NCBI RefSeq assembly: GCF_014164775.1
Contig: NZ_JACJGB010000004.1
Location: 248,001 to 312,000, forward strand
Reading direction: 5' to 3'
From: Tessaracoccus sp. MC1679
GTDB taxonomy: Bacteria; Actinomycetota; Actinomycetes; Propionibacteriales; Propionibacteriaceae
Length of the DNA: 64,000 nucleotides
In this document: positions 7,320 through 17,382 of the stretch, in pieces
Layout of the letters: the number at the start of each line of letters is the position of its first letter
Numbering within the stretch: position 1 is the stretch's first letter
Position numbers and translations under genes: made by a program
Notes under the pieces: generated by a model
What the model was told of the DNA's origin: nothing
Databases searched by the model: none
What the model saw: only the letters and a program-made list of their open reading frames with translations

Positions 7320-10300
7320 TCAGAGACTGCGTGATCCTTCACGGCCCACACGTCTCCTCACTTGCAGGTGTGCCATTTCGGGATACCTCGACGTTTCCTG
7401 AGCGATCTGCGTGCTGTGGTTTCGGAGCACGTTCTGCAGCGCAGCTGCTACCTTCTCGGGGTCTCGACCTGTCAGTGTCTGGGCCAGTGTTGTGAGGTTG
7501 GTGCCGGTGGCCTGGAGCCGGGTCAGATTCGCCTGCGAGCCTGGCCATGTATCGGCTGTGCAGAGTGCGGGGTTGACGGCTTCGGCCCAGGGGCGCCAGT
7601 CGACCTCGACCGCAGTCCCGGGCCGGTGCAGGGCGAGGGTCGCTGTCATCACGGCGGCTGGGACCCTGGCGAGGCGTCGGGCCAGCAGGTTGGTGTTGGC
7701 GCCGGCGTCGTGGAGCTCGTCGAGCCTGGCAGCGATCGATGGCCACTCCGCCGCGCCGACGAGTCCGGTGGTGTCGGCCCACCGCTGCCAGCGTTCCGCG
7801 GCGGGCTGCTCGAGGCGGCGTCGCATTGCCCGCGTCTGCTCCCGGGCCTTGTCCGCGGCTGCGGTGGGTGTGGTGGTCCAGGCGTTGACCCGCGCCACCC
7901 AGAGGCGGGTCTGCTCCTCAGGTACCAGGTGCTGCGAGTCGCCCCAGGTGGTGGCGGGGCGGGCGGCGATGATCTCGGCGATCTGGCGGCCGGCCTCGAT
8001 GGGGTTGAGGAAGGTGGCGCGGTCCCGGAGCATCAGCTGCGCCTGGGGGGTGGTGGCAGTGGTGAGGGCGTCGTGGAGGGCGTCGGGTCCGTGCTGTTCG
8101 AAGAGCTGTGCCGGGTCGCTGCCGGGGGGCAGGAGCAGGCGGTGGGGGTCGTGGCGGTGCTGGGCAAGGAGCCAGAAGGCGTTCTCGGCTGCGACGTGGC
8201 CGGCATTGTCGGAGTCGGTTGCACTCACCGGCGTGACCCCGCCGCGCAGCAGTAGTGCCTGTTCGGGGGTGAGGGCGGTGCCGAGTGGTGCGACGCCGAT
8301 GAAGGCGCCTCGGCCGGCGAGGGTGACCGCGATCGCATCCATTGGCCCTTCCACGATCACTGGCACAGCATCGTGGGTGAGGAGGTGGTGGCCGTAGAGC
8401 ACGTCGCGCTTGGCGAACAGTGGACTGGCGGGGCTGTTGAGGTACTTCGGGCCCTGCTCGTCGCCGGCGTCGGGGTGCCGACGGCCGACGAACCCGACGA
8501 TGACGCCGTCGTGGTGGATGGGCATGATGGCTCGGTCGCGGAACCGGTCGATCACGTTGCCCTGCCGGGTGGTGGTGGCCACTCCTGCGGCCAGCAGCTC
8601 GGCGGTGGTGAACCCCTGCTTCCGGAGGTCAGTGACGAGGTGGGTCCAGCCGGCGGGTGCGTGCCCGATCTCGAACCGTGAGTCGCCGGCGAGATCCTGC
8701 GCGAACCGCTGGGAGAAGTAGTGGTGGCTCCAGCTGCCGGGCAACTGAGTCTCGAAGAACCCGGCCGCGGCTTCGGTGACCTGGGCGAGCCGCTGCGGGG
8801 TGTGTGGCGTGTCGGCCCAGCGGTCGGCTGCTGCGAATCCCTGCCGCAGCTCGAGGTCGGTGAAGTCCGGCTGGGTGCGCTCCCGCAGCCGGGCGGCTTC
8901 GGGGAGCTCGGCGGTGCGGGTGGACCAGTCGATGTCCTCGATCCCGTCGGGGGGTAGCTCGTCGGGATGCGGCGGCTCCACTTCGTCCTGGGGTGGGGTG
9001 GTGGTGAGGTGGTGGGCGCGCCACAGCAGCGCCTGACACGCATCATCGAACCCGGACACATCCGCCACGGGAGCGATCAGGTCCTCGATCCGGACCCCCT
9101 GATCGACACCGTGGCTGATGGCGGCAGCGAGGTGGGGCCACCAGGGGCTAGCTTCCAGATCGGCCGCGGCCTGATAGCCGAGACGCTCGACGAGCGACCC
9201 CTCCCAAGCAGGCAGTGCGGGCGCGTCCGCGGTAGCAATGTGTCGGCTGAGGCGCCACCACAGGGCGGCGGCCGGCTGCTCCGCGGGCAGCGGTCCGTCG
9301 GCGACGGCTGCGGCGAGGTGCTCGGTGATCGGCACGCCTGCGTTGTGGAGTGAGGCGAGGCGGTGAGCGAGCACCGGGGCGTAGGGGTCGCGGGGGAGGT
9401 CGTGGCGGATGTCGCGTAGTAGATCGGTCCATATGACCACGGGATGGGCGGGGCGGAGCCGGTCGATGAGGTGTCGTTGCCAGCGGTGCGCGGCGGCCCC
9501 GAGTTGAGCGGGGCCGGTGGGGCGGCGGTCGGCGGGTTCGACCTGCCACGCGGCCCGCCACACCTCGACATCGGCCACGCTGGACGAGGTCAACGTCTGC
9601 CCAGGCAACGCCCATACCGGCCGCCCGATGGCACCGGCCGCGTCGCGGACTTCGACGGCGAACGCACGGACCTGGGCTGCCCGGGCGGTGAGGTACGGGC
9701 CCCACTGATCGTGGTTGGCGAGAGTTCCCGGGATGCCAGTGAGCCAGGGGAGTGGCCCTCCTGTGTCGGGGTGGGGGAGTCGCCAGGTCAGCACTGCCGC
9801 CGGATCCTGTGCGGTCGACAGCTCGCGCGCATCCACGGCGTCACGCAGCAGTTGAAGCGGTGAAGGGGACGTCTTGCTGGTGGCCGACAGCAGGAGGAGG
9901 TGGGCGCGCAAGGTTGGCCACGCCGCGCAGGAGCTCAACTGATCGACCACCTCGTCGGCATGCCGATCCAGCTCGCGTGCGGCGCCGGCGTGGAGGTGTT
10001 CGACCGCGACGCTGAGCGCGTCGGTGTAGCGGGCCACGGCAAGTCCGAGACGGGTGTGCGGGTCGACGGCAGTGCGGGTTTCGGTGGTGACGGAGCGGGA
10101 GGATCCGTCGCGGGCAAGGATCGTCTCGAGGATGTCACCCGTGGTGACCGGCCGCAGGGTGGTGGGGTGGATGGGGGAGTTCTCCCCGCCGTCGTCGACC
10201 ACCTGAACGTAGGCGTGGTTCGACAGTCGGCCGCGGCTCATCGCTACATAGAGCTGCTGCCTGCTCTCCGTCCCGGTGAGGACGGCGTGGGTGGTGTCGA

Positions 10301-13010
10301 CGGTGACACCTTGGGCGCCGTGGACGGTCACGGCGTACCCCAGCTCGACGCTTTCGGTGACGTAGGGAGGGGGCAGTTCAATCCGGGATCCGGAGAGACG
10401 GTGAACGGCTTGGATTGCTCCGGTGGGGGTGACGGCGGCGACGGTCCAGCGGTCGCCGTTCTTGACCCAGTCGGTGGCGCTGATCGAGAGTCGACGGTCG
10501 TTGAGTCGCGTGACGATCACATCTCCCACGGAGGCGAGGTTCCCATCCGACAGCACGGCGACGGGACCCTGGACGAGGCCGCCGGTGGCGGTGAGGCGGT
10601 GGTCGCGGGCCCACCGGTTGAGTTGGGCGACCTGGTCGCGGGTGCCAGCCAGCATCACCGTGTCGAGCCCTGCCGCGCGGTGGGTCTGCCAGCCGTTGAG
10701 GGCGTCGCGGAGGACGGTTTCGTCCGAGCCGGCATGGATGCGCTGCTGGTCGAGGTAGAAGCCGAGTGCCTCGGGTCGGCCGTCTCGTAGCGCGAGGGAG
10801 GCGGCTGCTTCGGCGGGGTCGTTGAAGCGCATCACGTCAGTGAGATGGACGGCGCCGTGGGTGTGGGCGATGTCCCGTAGCACCCCGCCGGCACCGACTG
10901 CGGCGAGTTGCTGATCGTCCCCAATCAACCGCACCGAAGCGCCACGCGCCATCGCAAACCCGATCACCGCCGCCAGCGTGGGGGTGTCAGCCATGCCCGC
11001 CTCATCGACGATCAGCAGGGTGTCTGGTCCGATCAGATCCTGCGCGTCGCCTGGTAGGTGGTGGAGGTCCCAGGCGACCTTCGCCAAGGTCGACGCCTGC
11101 CCCACATGGTCTCCCAACACTCTGGCTGCGACGGCGGAGGGGGCGAGCCCGACAACGTCGCCTCCGCTGTCCTTCCAGGCGCGCGCGAGCGTGGCCAGGG
11201 CGGTGGTTTTCCCGGAGCCGGCGGCGGCGAGGGCGAGCTGGACCCGGCGTCCGCTGGTGGCCATCTGACGCACCAACGCGACCTGCCCCGCGGTCAGAGT
11301 CATACCGTTGGCAGTGGAAGAGAGCAGTGCCAGGGACACGTCCGCTTCGCTCGCTGTCCGGCCACCCAGGAGTGTCGCGGCGTCAAGGATCTGCTGTTCG
11401 GCGCCGATCACGGCGGTGGAGGTGAACCGTCGGCTCCCGACGGTGGTGTACACCGATTCTCCGTCCGTGCGGCGCAGGACCTGCGGGTCGCTGATCGGAT
11501 CGACCAACCCCCCCAACGCGACACAGCGATCTGTCGCCGCAGCCAGCAGCTGGGCTGTGAGCTGCGTGGACTGGTCGGGGTTGGTGGCGCGTTCCCTGGC
11601 CCTCCGGGAGGCCTCGGCCTGCAGGTGCCACACCGTCCACGACGCCCGCGACAGACCCATCCGGGTCACCATCTCGCCGGCCACCTGCTCGACCCACTCC
11701 GCCGTCGGCGCCGGCCCCACCACGCGGGGTGCGGCGTGCACGTCGGCGAGCATCTGGGTCACCCCATCCGGGCCGAGGACCGCCGCAGCTTGTGCCGCCC
11801 AGGTGGTGCGCTGCTCGGTCAGGGTGCGGGGTTCGTGCTTGGCCTGGCGGGTCTCCAACGTCGCCCGCTGCGCCAGGGCGATCGCCTCAGCAGGTGTCGG
11901 CGGACGGTAATGGTCGTGTTGGAAGTCGACGGCGAGCTCGGCCTGACGGGCCACGATCGCCGCCCGACGGCTCGACCACGCCTCACGCAACTGAGCCGGC
12001 ACGCCGACGATCTCCCGCACCGGTCGCTTCGCCGGATCACGCGCAGCATCGGCCGCGAAACGCACACCCAGCCGCTCCACCAGATGGGCCTCCAACTGCG
12101 TGTTATACACCTCCGAGACGCTCACCATCCCCGCGAACAAAGGCCGCCCGTCGATCGCCAACCACGCCCCATCCAGCGTCTGGACCTTGTTCGCGATCGC
12201 CACATGGGTGTGAAGATTCGGATCACCCGCACGCGAATCCCGATGCGTGAACGCGGCCGCCACGAGGCCGGTCACCTCAACCTGCCGCACCCCACCGGCA
12301 CCGCGTCGCGAGTACAACACCCGCTGCTCCAAGTAGGCCAGAGCGTCGGCGACGGCGGCGTTGTGAGCCTCCTCGATCTGCCCGGCCATCGCCGGTGGCG
12401 CGACGGCCCACAGCGCCGAGACTGACTTCACCGGCGTGAACGTCACATCGAACCCCGCACACGCCGTCGTCGCATTCCGCGTCAGCCGCGCCACCTCCGA
12501 CGACAACTCCAGACTGCTCGGAGACCTCCCCATTCGCTGTTGAAAGCGTGCGGTGGCGAGCTCGTTTCGGATCTCTGCGCGGACGTCGACAGGCACCGTG
12601 GCATCGCTGCCGAGACCGTTCGCAGCAGCCCATTGGCTGCACCGGATCGCGACCTCCTGTTGAAACTCGGTGACCGCCTCATGCACCTTGAATTGCAACC
12701 CCAACCGCGCCGCGTGACGGACCTCCTCCACGGTGGCCCCCTTCGGCAGGGCGGCGAGTCGGGCCTCCATGTCGGGATGATTCCCCGCCCCGAACAAGGC
12801 ACGCATCTGCACCTCCGACACCGGACTCCCCAGCTCCATCTCCAGCGCGGCGAGACCTGTCCCGACCCACCTGCCCGGGACCTCGCCCTTCTCGGTGTAG
12901 TAGCTGGTCAGCGAGGCGTGGCCCTTCTCCGTGGAGTCTTGCGCAGCGACCTGCCGGGTCAGGTAGTCATAGCCCGACCCGGCCGTCAGCTTGTGGAGAG
13001 ACGCCGTCAT
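7320..13010 (-). CDS. MobF relaxase / RecD-like helicase / TOPRIM primase fusion (TraA-like)
   Basis: 1896 aa, ATG at 13010. It would nick oriT, stay bound to the 5' end, unwind the transferred strand and perhaps prime its complement. The relaxase domain (1 to about 340) has N-terminal tyrosines in SGYDYLTRQ (Y14, Y16), FDVTFTPVKSVSALWA (187-202), and the metal-binding three-histidine motif THRDSRAGDPNLHTHVAI (H256, H267, H269). The helicase has Walker A AAAGSGKTT (595-603), Walker B LLIVDEAGM (665-673), and a UvrD_C_2 signature (VTVHGAQGV and YVAMSRGR). The C-terminal third carries a DnaG-type core (GPKYLNSPASPLFAKRDVLYG near 1523) and TOPRIM motifs EGPMDA (about 1551) and DSDNAG (about 1597). 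The three-domain fusion is typical of actinobacterial conjugative elements. No type IV secretion or TraB genes are in the window. Confidence 0.92.
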   Translation of the reverse strand: MTASLHKLTAGSGYDYLTRQVAAQDSTEKGHASLTSYYTEKGEVPGRWVGTGLAALEMELGSPVSEVQMRALFGAGNHPDMEARLAALPKGATVEEVRHAARLGLQFKVHEAVTEFQQEVAIRCSQWAAANGLGSDATVPVDVRAEIRNELATARFQQRMGRSPSSLELSSEVARLTRNATTACAGFDVTFTPVKSVSALWAVAPPAMAGQIEEAHNAAVADALAYLEQRVLYSRRGAGGVRQVEVTGLVAAAFTHRDSRAGDPNLHTHVAIANKVQTLDGAWLAIDGRPLFAGMVSVSEVYNTQLEAHLVERLGVRFAADAARDPAKRPVREIVGVPAQLREAWSSRRAAIVARQAELAVDFQHDHYRPPTPAEAIALAQRATLETRQAKHEPRTLTEQRTTWAAQAAAVLGPDGVTQMLADVHAAPRVVGPAPTAEWVEQVAGEMVTRMGLSRASWTVWHLQAEASRRARERATNPDQSTQLTAQLLAAATDRCVALGGLVDPISDPQVLRRTDGESVYTTVGSRRFTSTAVIGAEQQILDAATLLGGRTASEADVSLALLSSTANGMTLTAGQVALVRQMATSGRRVQLALAAAGSGKTTALATLARAWKDSGGDVVGLAPSAVAARVLGDHVGQASTLAKVAWDLHHLPGDAQDLIGPDTLLIVDEAGMADTPTLAAVIGFAMARGASVRLIGDDQQLAAVGAGGVLRDIAHTHGAVHLTDVMRFNDPAEAAASLALRDGRPEALGFYLDQQRIHAGSDETVLRDALNGWQTHRAAGLDTVMLAGTRDQVAQLNRWARDHRLTATGGLVQGPVAVLSDGNLASVGDVIVTRLNDRRLSISATDWVKNGDRWTVAAVTPTGAIQAVHRLSGSRIELPPPYVTESVELGYAVTVHGAQGVTVDTTHAVLTGTESRQQLYVAMSRGRLSNHAYVQVVDDGGENSPIHPTTLRPVTTGDILETILARDGSSRSVTTETRTAVDPHTRLGLAVARYTDALSVAVEHLHAGAARELDRHADEVVDQLSSCAAWPTLRAHLLLLSATSKTSPSPLQLLRDAVDARELSTAQDPAAVLTWRLPHPDTGGPLPWLTGIPGTLANHDQWGPYLTARAAQVRAFAVEVRDAAGAIGRPVWALPGQTLTSSSVADVEVWRAAWQVEPADRRPTGPAQLGAAAHRWQRHLIDRLRPAHPVVIWTDLLRDIRHDLPRDPYAPVLAHRLASLHNAGVPITEHLAAAVADGPLPAEQPAAALWWRLSRHIATADAPALPAWEGSLVERLGYQAAADLEASPWWPHLAAAISHGVDQGVRIEDLIAPVADVSGFDDACQALLWRAHHLTTTPPQDEVEPPHPDELPPDGIEDIDWSTRTAELPEAARLRERTQPDFTDLELRQGFAAADRWADTPHTPQRLAQVTEAAAGFFETQLPGSWSHHYFSQRFAQDLAGDSRFEIGHAPAGWTHLVTDLRKQGFTTAELLAAGVATTTRQGNVIDRFRDRAIMPIHHDGVIVGFVGRRHPDAGDEQGPKYLNSPASPLFAKRDVLYGHHLLTHDAVPVIVEGPMDAIAVTLAGRGAFIGVAPLGTALTPEQALLLRGGVTPVSATDSDNAGHVAAENAFWLLAQHRHDPHRLLLPPGSDPAQLFEQHGPDALHDALTTATTPQAQLMLRDRATFLNPIEAGRQIAEIIAARPATTWGDSQHLVPEEQTRLWVARVNAWTTTPTAAADKAREQTRAMRRRLEQPAAERWQRWADTTGLVGAAEWPSIAARLDELHDAGANTNLLARRLARVPAAVMTATLALHRPGTAVEVDWRPWAEAVNPALCTADTWPGSQANLTRLQATGTNLTTLAQTLTGRDPEKVAAALQNVLRNHSTQIAQETSRYPEMAHLQVRRRVGREGSRSL

Positions 13011-13469
13011 ACCCCCTAATAACCCGCACTCGCCCCCGCCACAGCGGACCGATCGTGCAAGGGGTGTATCGGATTCGGATGCGGAGGGGGTACCCGGCGG
13101 TCCGAGGCGTCGGGCTGGACTCGCATCGGAGTCAAATCAGGAGTCCAGGGGAGGGGCTCGGCAGGGGGATCGCTCAAAAGGGGGGATCGCAGTCGGAGCA
13201 GATCACCGAGCCACGGGCGTCTGAGAAGACGCCGCAGTCGGCGAGGGCCCGACCCGGCTCTGGATGGCCCAGCTGCGGCGTGACTCTAGCCTCGGTCTGG
13301 CCCGGAGCCGGCCAGCAAAGAGCGGAGTTCCGACGACGCTGCAGCCGCTGCCGGCTCATGGACTCCCGGAAATCAGTTGGCTTCACGCTGGGGACCCCGG
13401 GTAAGGGGGTTCTTGTGAGTAGGAAGAGCGGGAGGCGTCGCCTGGCCCGCGTTGAGAGAGTAGGTAGTG
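13011..13469. other. Intergenic region upstream of the relaxase, candidate oriT
   Basis: About 460 bp between the divergent relaxase and small HTH genes with no convincing gene. It contains a hairpin with arms GACTC (13118-13122) and GAGTC (13129-13133), and G-rich tracts (GCGGAGGGGGTACCC around 13081). Relaxase genes of the MobF class usually lie next to their origin of transfer, so this is the best place to look for a nic site. No known nic sequence was recognised. Confidence 0.3.
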
Positions 13470-13787
13470 ATGACTCAGACTGATCGTCAGGCCGCCCGGC
13501 GTCGGGTTATGGAGCGAATCGTCAAGCGCCGTGAGGAGCTCGCAGAACGCGAGGTACGCATCCGCGCGCAGGTGCTCGCAGTGTCGGCGGCCGTCCTTGA
13601 TAGGGAGCGCGCGTTTGCGGACGCCGAGCGCCGTATCAGTGAGGCTGTTCACCAGCTCACCGTTAACGACATGGTGCCTGTGCGAGAAGCCGCAGCCTTG
13701 TGCGGACTCGAAGTCCGCGAGGTCAAGAGGCTTCGGCGAACACGGCCCGACGCATCACCGCCGGTGATGTCGGATGGGCCGGCTTGA
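13470..13787 (+). CDS. Small coiled-coil plus HTH protein
   Basis: 105 aa from the ATG at 13470 (GTG at 13467 is possible). GAGAGAGTAGG upstream serves as ribosome site. Residues 1-60 are a highly charged helix (RRRVMERIVKRREELAEREVRIRAQ), and residues 68-92 (MVPVREAAALCGLEVREVKRLRR) look like a MerR/BldC-type helix-turn-helix. Such small proteins often accompany relaxase genes in actinobacterial integrative elements and may be accessory transfer or regulatory proteins. It is divergent from the relaxase across the candidate oriT. Confidence 0.6.
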   Translation: MTQTDRQAARRRVMERIVKRREELAEREVRIRAQVLAVSAAVLDRERAFADAERRISEAVHQLTVNDMVPVREAAALCGLEVREVKRLRRTRPDASPPVMSDGPA

Positions 13788-14094
13788 TTGCCCTCTCAGT
13801 GCTCTCCGAAGAGTTCGACCACCGCTCCGCACCCGGCTGAGAGAGCCTGTCCGGTGCTGGCAGGCAACGACGTCGGCGCCCGCCGTTTCGGCGGAGAACT
13901 TCGGACACGACGACCGCTTGCCAACTGCGCAGCCGCACGCCATAGCAAGGTGTCCGTCTGGGCTTATCCCTGCAGACGGTGCACTGATGGCGGTGTACCG
14001 GCAGCCCTTGAGTTGTGGATGGGGACGCAATGTCAGGAGCCCGGTCGACAAACCGTCCGGAATGGCAGGTACGGTAGGGCGCCTGTCGACGACG
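13788..14094. other. Non-coding gap before the Druantia-like pair
   Basis: The frame of the following gene is open back to 13774, but codon use before about 14062 is unlike the gene and no ribosome site is visible. I see no other feature. Confidence 0.4.
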
Positions 14095-17000
14095 GTGTCG
14101 GAATGGTCCATCTACGACCTCGAGGACGATTGGGCCGCAGCCTTGCGGTCAGTCTCTCTGGTGGCTGAGAAGCTTGCGGATCCAGAGGAGGCGCTGAGAG
14201 CCCTGAGCGCGATGGGCACCCTGTACTGGAAGAATTCTGCCTCGGCCCGAGTGCGATGGATCAGGACATTTCCGGCGATCCAGATCATGGGAACAGTTCG
14301 CATCGCCGTGGACCACTATGAGCACGGCACCTTCTGGCCGAAGCTCACTGAGGCGATGCAGATCCGGCCGGGGCAGTTGTTCAGCCAGGAATGGGGAAGC
14401 GCGTTTCTCGACAACCTGGAGGCTTTGGGCATGCCTCAATTCGACGACATCGACGACCCCGGGTTGCGGTTCGTCGGGCCCATTCTGATGCATGCCGGAA
14501 TGCCCACGTACTGCCTCGGGGACTACTTCAGACTGGTCACGGAGCAGCGCGCACGCGACGGCAGCCTCACCCCTGAGGGTTTCGTTGCCTGGGCGTCTGC
14601 GAGGTCTGCAGAGGGCAGGCTCTACAACACGGACAAGCCAGTGGAGCGGTTTCTCCGGTACGGCGGCGACTATGCAGTGGACGTGACCGATCGCGTCTTC
14701 GAACTGCTTGACGTCGTCGCGGCCGGTGGGAGCGGGGAAGGGGTTCCTCTGCCGCAGCGCTACCGACAAGCTGTCATCGACCTGCGTCGGCGCGGAGAGT
14801 TGGATCGCAGGATCCCCACACGGGGTCGAGTCGCAGATCAGGAGCAGCGGGCTCAGCTTGTCCTGGACCCCTACGGGCGTGGTCCTCTTCTGTGGCTCCC
14901 GGCGGTCGCCGAGGGCCAGGCAGACTGGACGGTCACCGTGGGTTTAAACGCACAACGCGTGCGGAGCAGTGCCGTATGGCCTGGCGAGCCGGCACCACCC
15001 ACCGAGGTGCCGATCCCTTCACCGGTTCGATCTGTGTCGGCGTCGCTGCGGACTCGGCCGGACCTAGCCATGAGCGTGGCAGTCGTCGATGACAAGGATC
15101 CACTGCTGGCGTTCTCGGAGGACGGAAGATTCCTGCTACCAGGGCTGCCGCTCCCCGGTGCACCGGTGTGGCTGCTGTACCCCGGGAATCCCGATGCGCT
15201 CCACGTGACTGGTCACGCGGAGTTGATGTCTGAAGGCGCTGTCCCGCCGGGGTGGGTGGGATGGACTATGCGCTTGCTCGATCTCAAGCATGCCGACGCG
15301 ATTCGAGTGGAGGGTACTGAGCGAGCACGTACAGTCCGCAGGGTAACGGCTGCTCGCATCGTCACGGGGGAGCCAATCCGCGGACTTACCTGCGGCGACG
15401 CCCCCGTGTTCGGTGACGTTCCCCGTGTGGAGCTGCCCGACGGTGGCGATGGGGCTGCCGCCTGGTCTTTATCGATCACTTCTGCGGATGGATCGGTGGC
15501 TATCGAGAACCGCCCGCTCCAATCAGGCGCACCGGAGGAGGTCTGGGCAGGGGTTCACCGTCCCCTGATCGGGAAGTATCGTGTCCGCGTTCGCGGCCCA
15601 TGGGGACGAGGCGTTGTGAGGGATCTCAACCTGGCCGAGGGCCTCACTTCGGACTCGGACCCCAAGTGGCGCCGTATCAATCGCGCGGGCCTTGTACCCG
15701 CATCGGTGCGTCTCAAGCTTCCCGAAGGGATGGAAGCAGATACGGCCTCGATCACGCTGGCAGAGGATGAAGAACAACAACCGATCGAACTTCGAGTGGG
15801 TGCCGCTCGGCTCCGGGTGACCGTCCGACCGCCGCACATGACCATGTCCTACCAGTCGGCCACCATGTCAACGGCACCATCGATCCGCCCACTTCAGCTG
15901 TACTCGGAAGATGTCCGAGAGTCCGAGGGATTCCTGGCTGTGGACTTGGGCGAGTCGGGCCAGCCCTGTCTGCACGCCCTCGTGAGAAGGCACTGCGTCC
16001 AGGAGCTGGAGCCGACGGGTGGTACGCGTGGGGGCGTCTACCGGTTCAACCTCGGGCAGCTCTCAGACACTCTCGCTTCACACGCCCGGATCGAGATCGC
16101 CCTCGACGAAGGCGCTGAGATGATCGTTGCCCAGGTCAACCCAAGGAGGCTCTGCTCAGACATCGTGCTGGAGGACGGAGCACTCCAGCTGGTCGATGGC
16201 GTCGACGTAGATGGACTCACCGCGCTGGTGTACCCCCAACGTGCTCCTTGGAGGGGCGCAACCCTTCTCGAGGTGAAGGATGACCAAGCACCTCTGCCTT
16301 CTGGGCTGCGAGACGCCGGCCCGCTGTTGGTGGTTCTGCGAATCGTCGATCCCTGGGCACCCGTGCCCATCCCTGCGTGGCCCGACTCGTTCGGCTGCCG
16401 CCTTGTTGACGCTCCGGGTTTCCTGTCCACGGACGATGCGGCTGAGTCGCAGCTCTCTCGATGTCTCTCCGGCGAAGGACAGTTCCCTGAGCACACCGCG
16501 CAACTGTCGTGGGTATGGGCGATCGTGACTCGCTGGAACGCGTTGGGGTTGCCGGCGGACGTCGCGCCCGCCGTGGCCCGCTCCTGCCAGACCGTGTTGC
16601 GCGAGGACCCAGCGGCATCCCTCATGGCGCTGGAGGAGAGTGAGGTCGAAGTCCATCGCCTACCTCAGGTGCTCATCAGGTCTGGCCTGGTCTGGGAGGC
16701 CTCGGACCTGGCCTCCCGCGCACGACTGCCTTGGGGCAGTGCGTCCGGACTCCCTGCAGTACTCCTGGGAAGCAGCCGACTTGTCGAGCAGGCTGGAAGT
16801 CACTCGGAGGATCTCACCCGGGCCGAGGCCCTCTTCGGCGACGCCGTCCACAGCCTGCTCTCGGGTGTGGATCCGAGTCCTCGCGCGGGAAGATTCGACG
16901 CCGGGGCTGAGGTGTACCAGAGGCTCGACTCCCTGGAACGATCTGACTTCCGCAGGCAGGCCGCCCTCGTGCCCAAGGGCTCGCTGGACAGGGACACACG

Positions 17001-17382
17001 GGTGCGTGCAGCGCTCGATCTCCTCGATCAGTTGGGCCGGATGAACCCGAAGGTCGAGGCGCAAGCGGCCCACGTCCTCACGGCGATCGAGGCGCACCTG
17101 CGTAGGCGGGGGGACCAGGCGGGCCTGCAGGCCATCGTTGATCGACGTCCCCCCGCCAAGCAGACGGGGTGGAGGGCCCTGCCGGCACTGTCGATCGCCC
17201 TCGCGTGGGTGGCTCGTCGGGGTGCCCGTGGTGATGGCGAGTGCGTCACCCTCATTCAGAAGTTGCAGGGGCTCTGGATCGAGTTCGCGCGGTTTGCCCC
17301 GGATTTGGTCACCATCGACCTCATCATCGCCGAACTGCTGCAGGCGGCCAGCCACGCTCGCCAGACCAAGGAGGGGTCATGA
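14095..17382 (+). CDS. Large protein of unknown function paired with a DUF1998 helicase (DruH-like by position)
   Basis: About 1095 aa from the GTG at 14095 (reads SEWSIYDLEDDWAAAL). An ATG at 14062 would add 11 residues. The N-terminal 300 residues are helical and the middle is beta-rich with repeated LPDGGDG- and RVRVRGPWGRGV-like strands. The C-terminal 350 residues are helical again. No Walker, nuclease or methyltransferase motif is seen. Its stop overlaps the helicase start (ATGA), so the two proteins are made together. In Druantia type III, a large protein without clear motifs (DruH) precedes the helicase DruE, and this pair has the same order and sizes. Assignment rests on that arrangement, not on sequence motifs. 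Confidence 0.65.
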   Translation: MSEWSIYDLEDDWAAALRSVSLVAEKLADPEEALRALSAMGTLYWKNSASARVRWIRTFPAIQIMGTVRIAVDHYEHGTFWPKLTEAMQIRPGQLFSQEWGSAFLDNLEALGMPQFDDIDDPGLRFVGPILMHAGMPTYCLGDYFRLVTEQRARDGSLTPEGFVAWASARSAEGRLYNTDKPVERFLRYGGDYAVDVTDRVFELLDVVAAGGSGEGVPLPQRYRQAVIDLRRRGELDRRIPTRGRVADQEQRAQLVLDPYGRGPLLWLPAVAEGQADWTVTVGLNAQRVRSSAVWPGEPAPPTEVPIPSPVRSVSASLRTRPDLAMSVAVVDDKDPLLAFSEDGRFLLPGLPLPGAPVWLLYPGNPDALHVTGHAELMSEGAVPPGWVGWTMRLLDLKHADAIRVEGTERARTVRRVTAARIVTGEPIRGLTCGDAPVFGDVPRVELPDGGDGAAAWSLSITSADGSVAIENRPLQSGAPEEVWAGVHRPLIGKYRVRVRGPWGRGVVRDLNLAEGLTSDSDPKWRRINRAGLVPASVRLKLPEGMEADTASITLAEDEEQQPIELRVGAARLRVTVRPPHMTMSYQSATMSTAPSIRPLQLYSEDVRESEGFLAVDLGESGQPCLHALVRRHCVQELEPTGGTRGGVYRFNLGQLSDTLASHARIEIALDEGAEMIVAQVNPRRLCSDIVLEDGALQLVDGVDVDGLTALVYPQRAPWRGATLLEVKDDQAPLPSGLRDAGPLLVVLRIVDPWAPVPIPAWPDSFGCRLVDAPGFLSTDDAAESQLSRCLSGEGQFPEHTAQLSWVWAIVTRWNALGLPADVAPAVARSCQTVLREDPAASLMALEESEVEVHRLPQVLIRSGLVWEASDLASRARLPWGSASGLPAVLLGSSRLVEQAGSHSEDLTRAEALFGDAVHSLLSGVDPSPRAGRFDAGAEVYQRLDSLERSDFRRQAALVPKGSLDRDTRVRAALDLLDQLGRMNPKVEAQAAHVLTAIEAHLRRRGDQAGLQAIVDRRPPAKQTGWRALPALSIALAWVARRGARGDGECVTLIQKLQGLWIEFARFAPDLVTIDLIIAELLQAASHARQTKEGS

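Noticed and set aside
13774-14094. N-terminal extension of the DruH-like protein
   Set aside because: Codon composition changes near 14062-14095 and no ribosome site precedes 13774.
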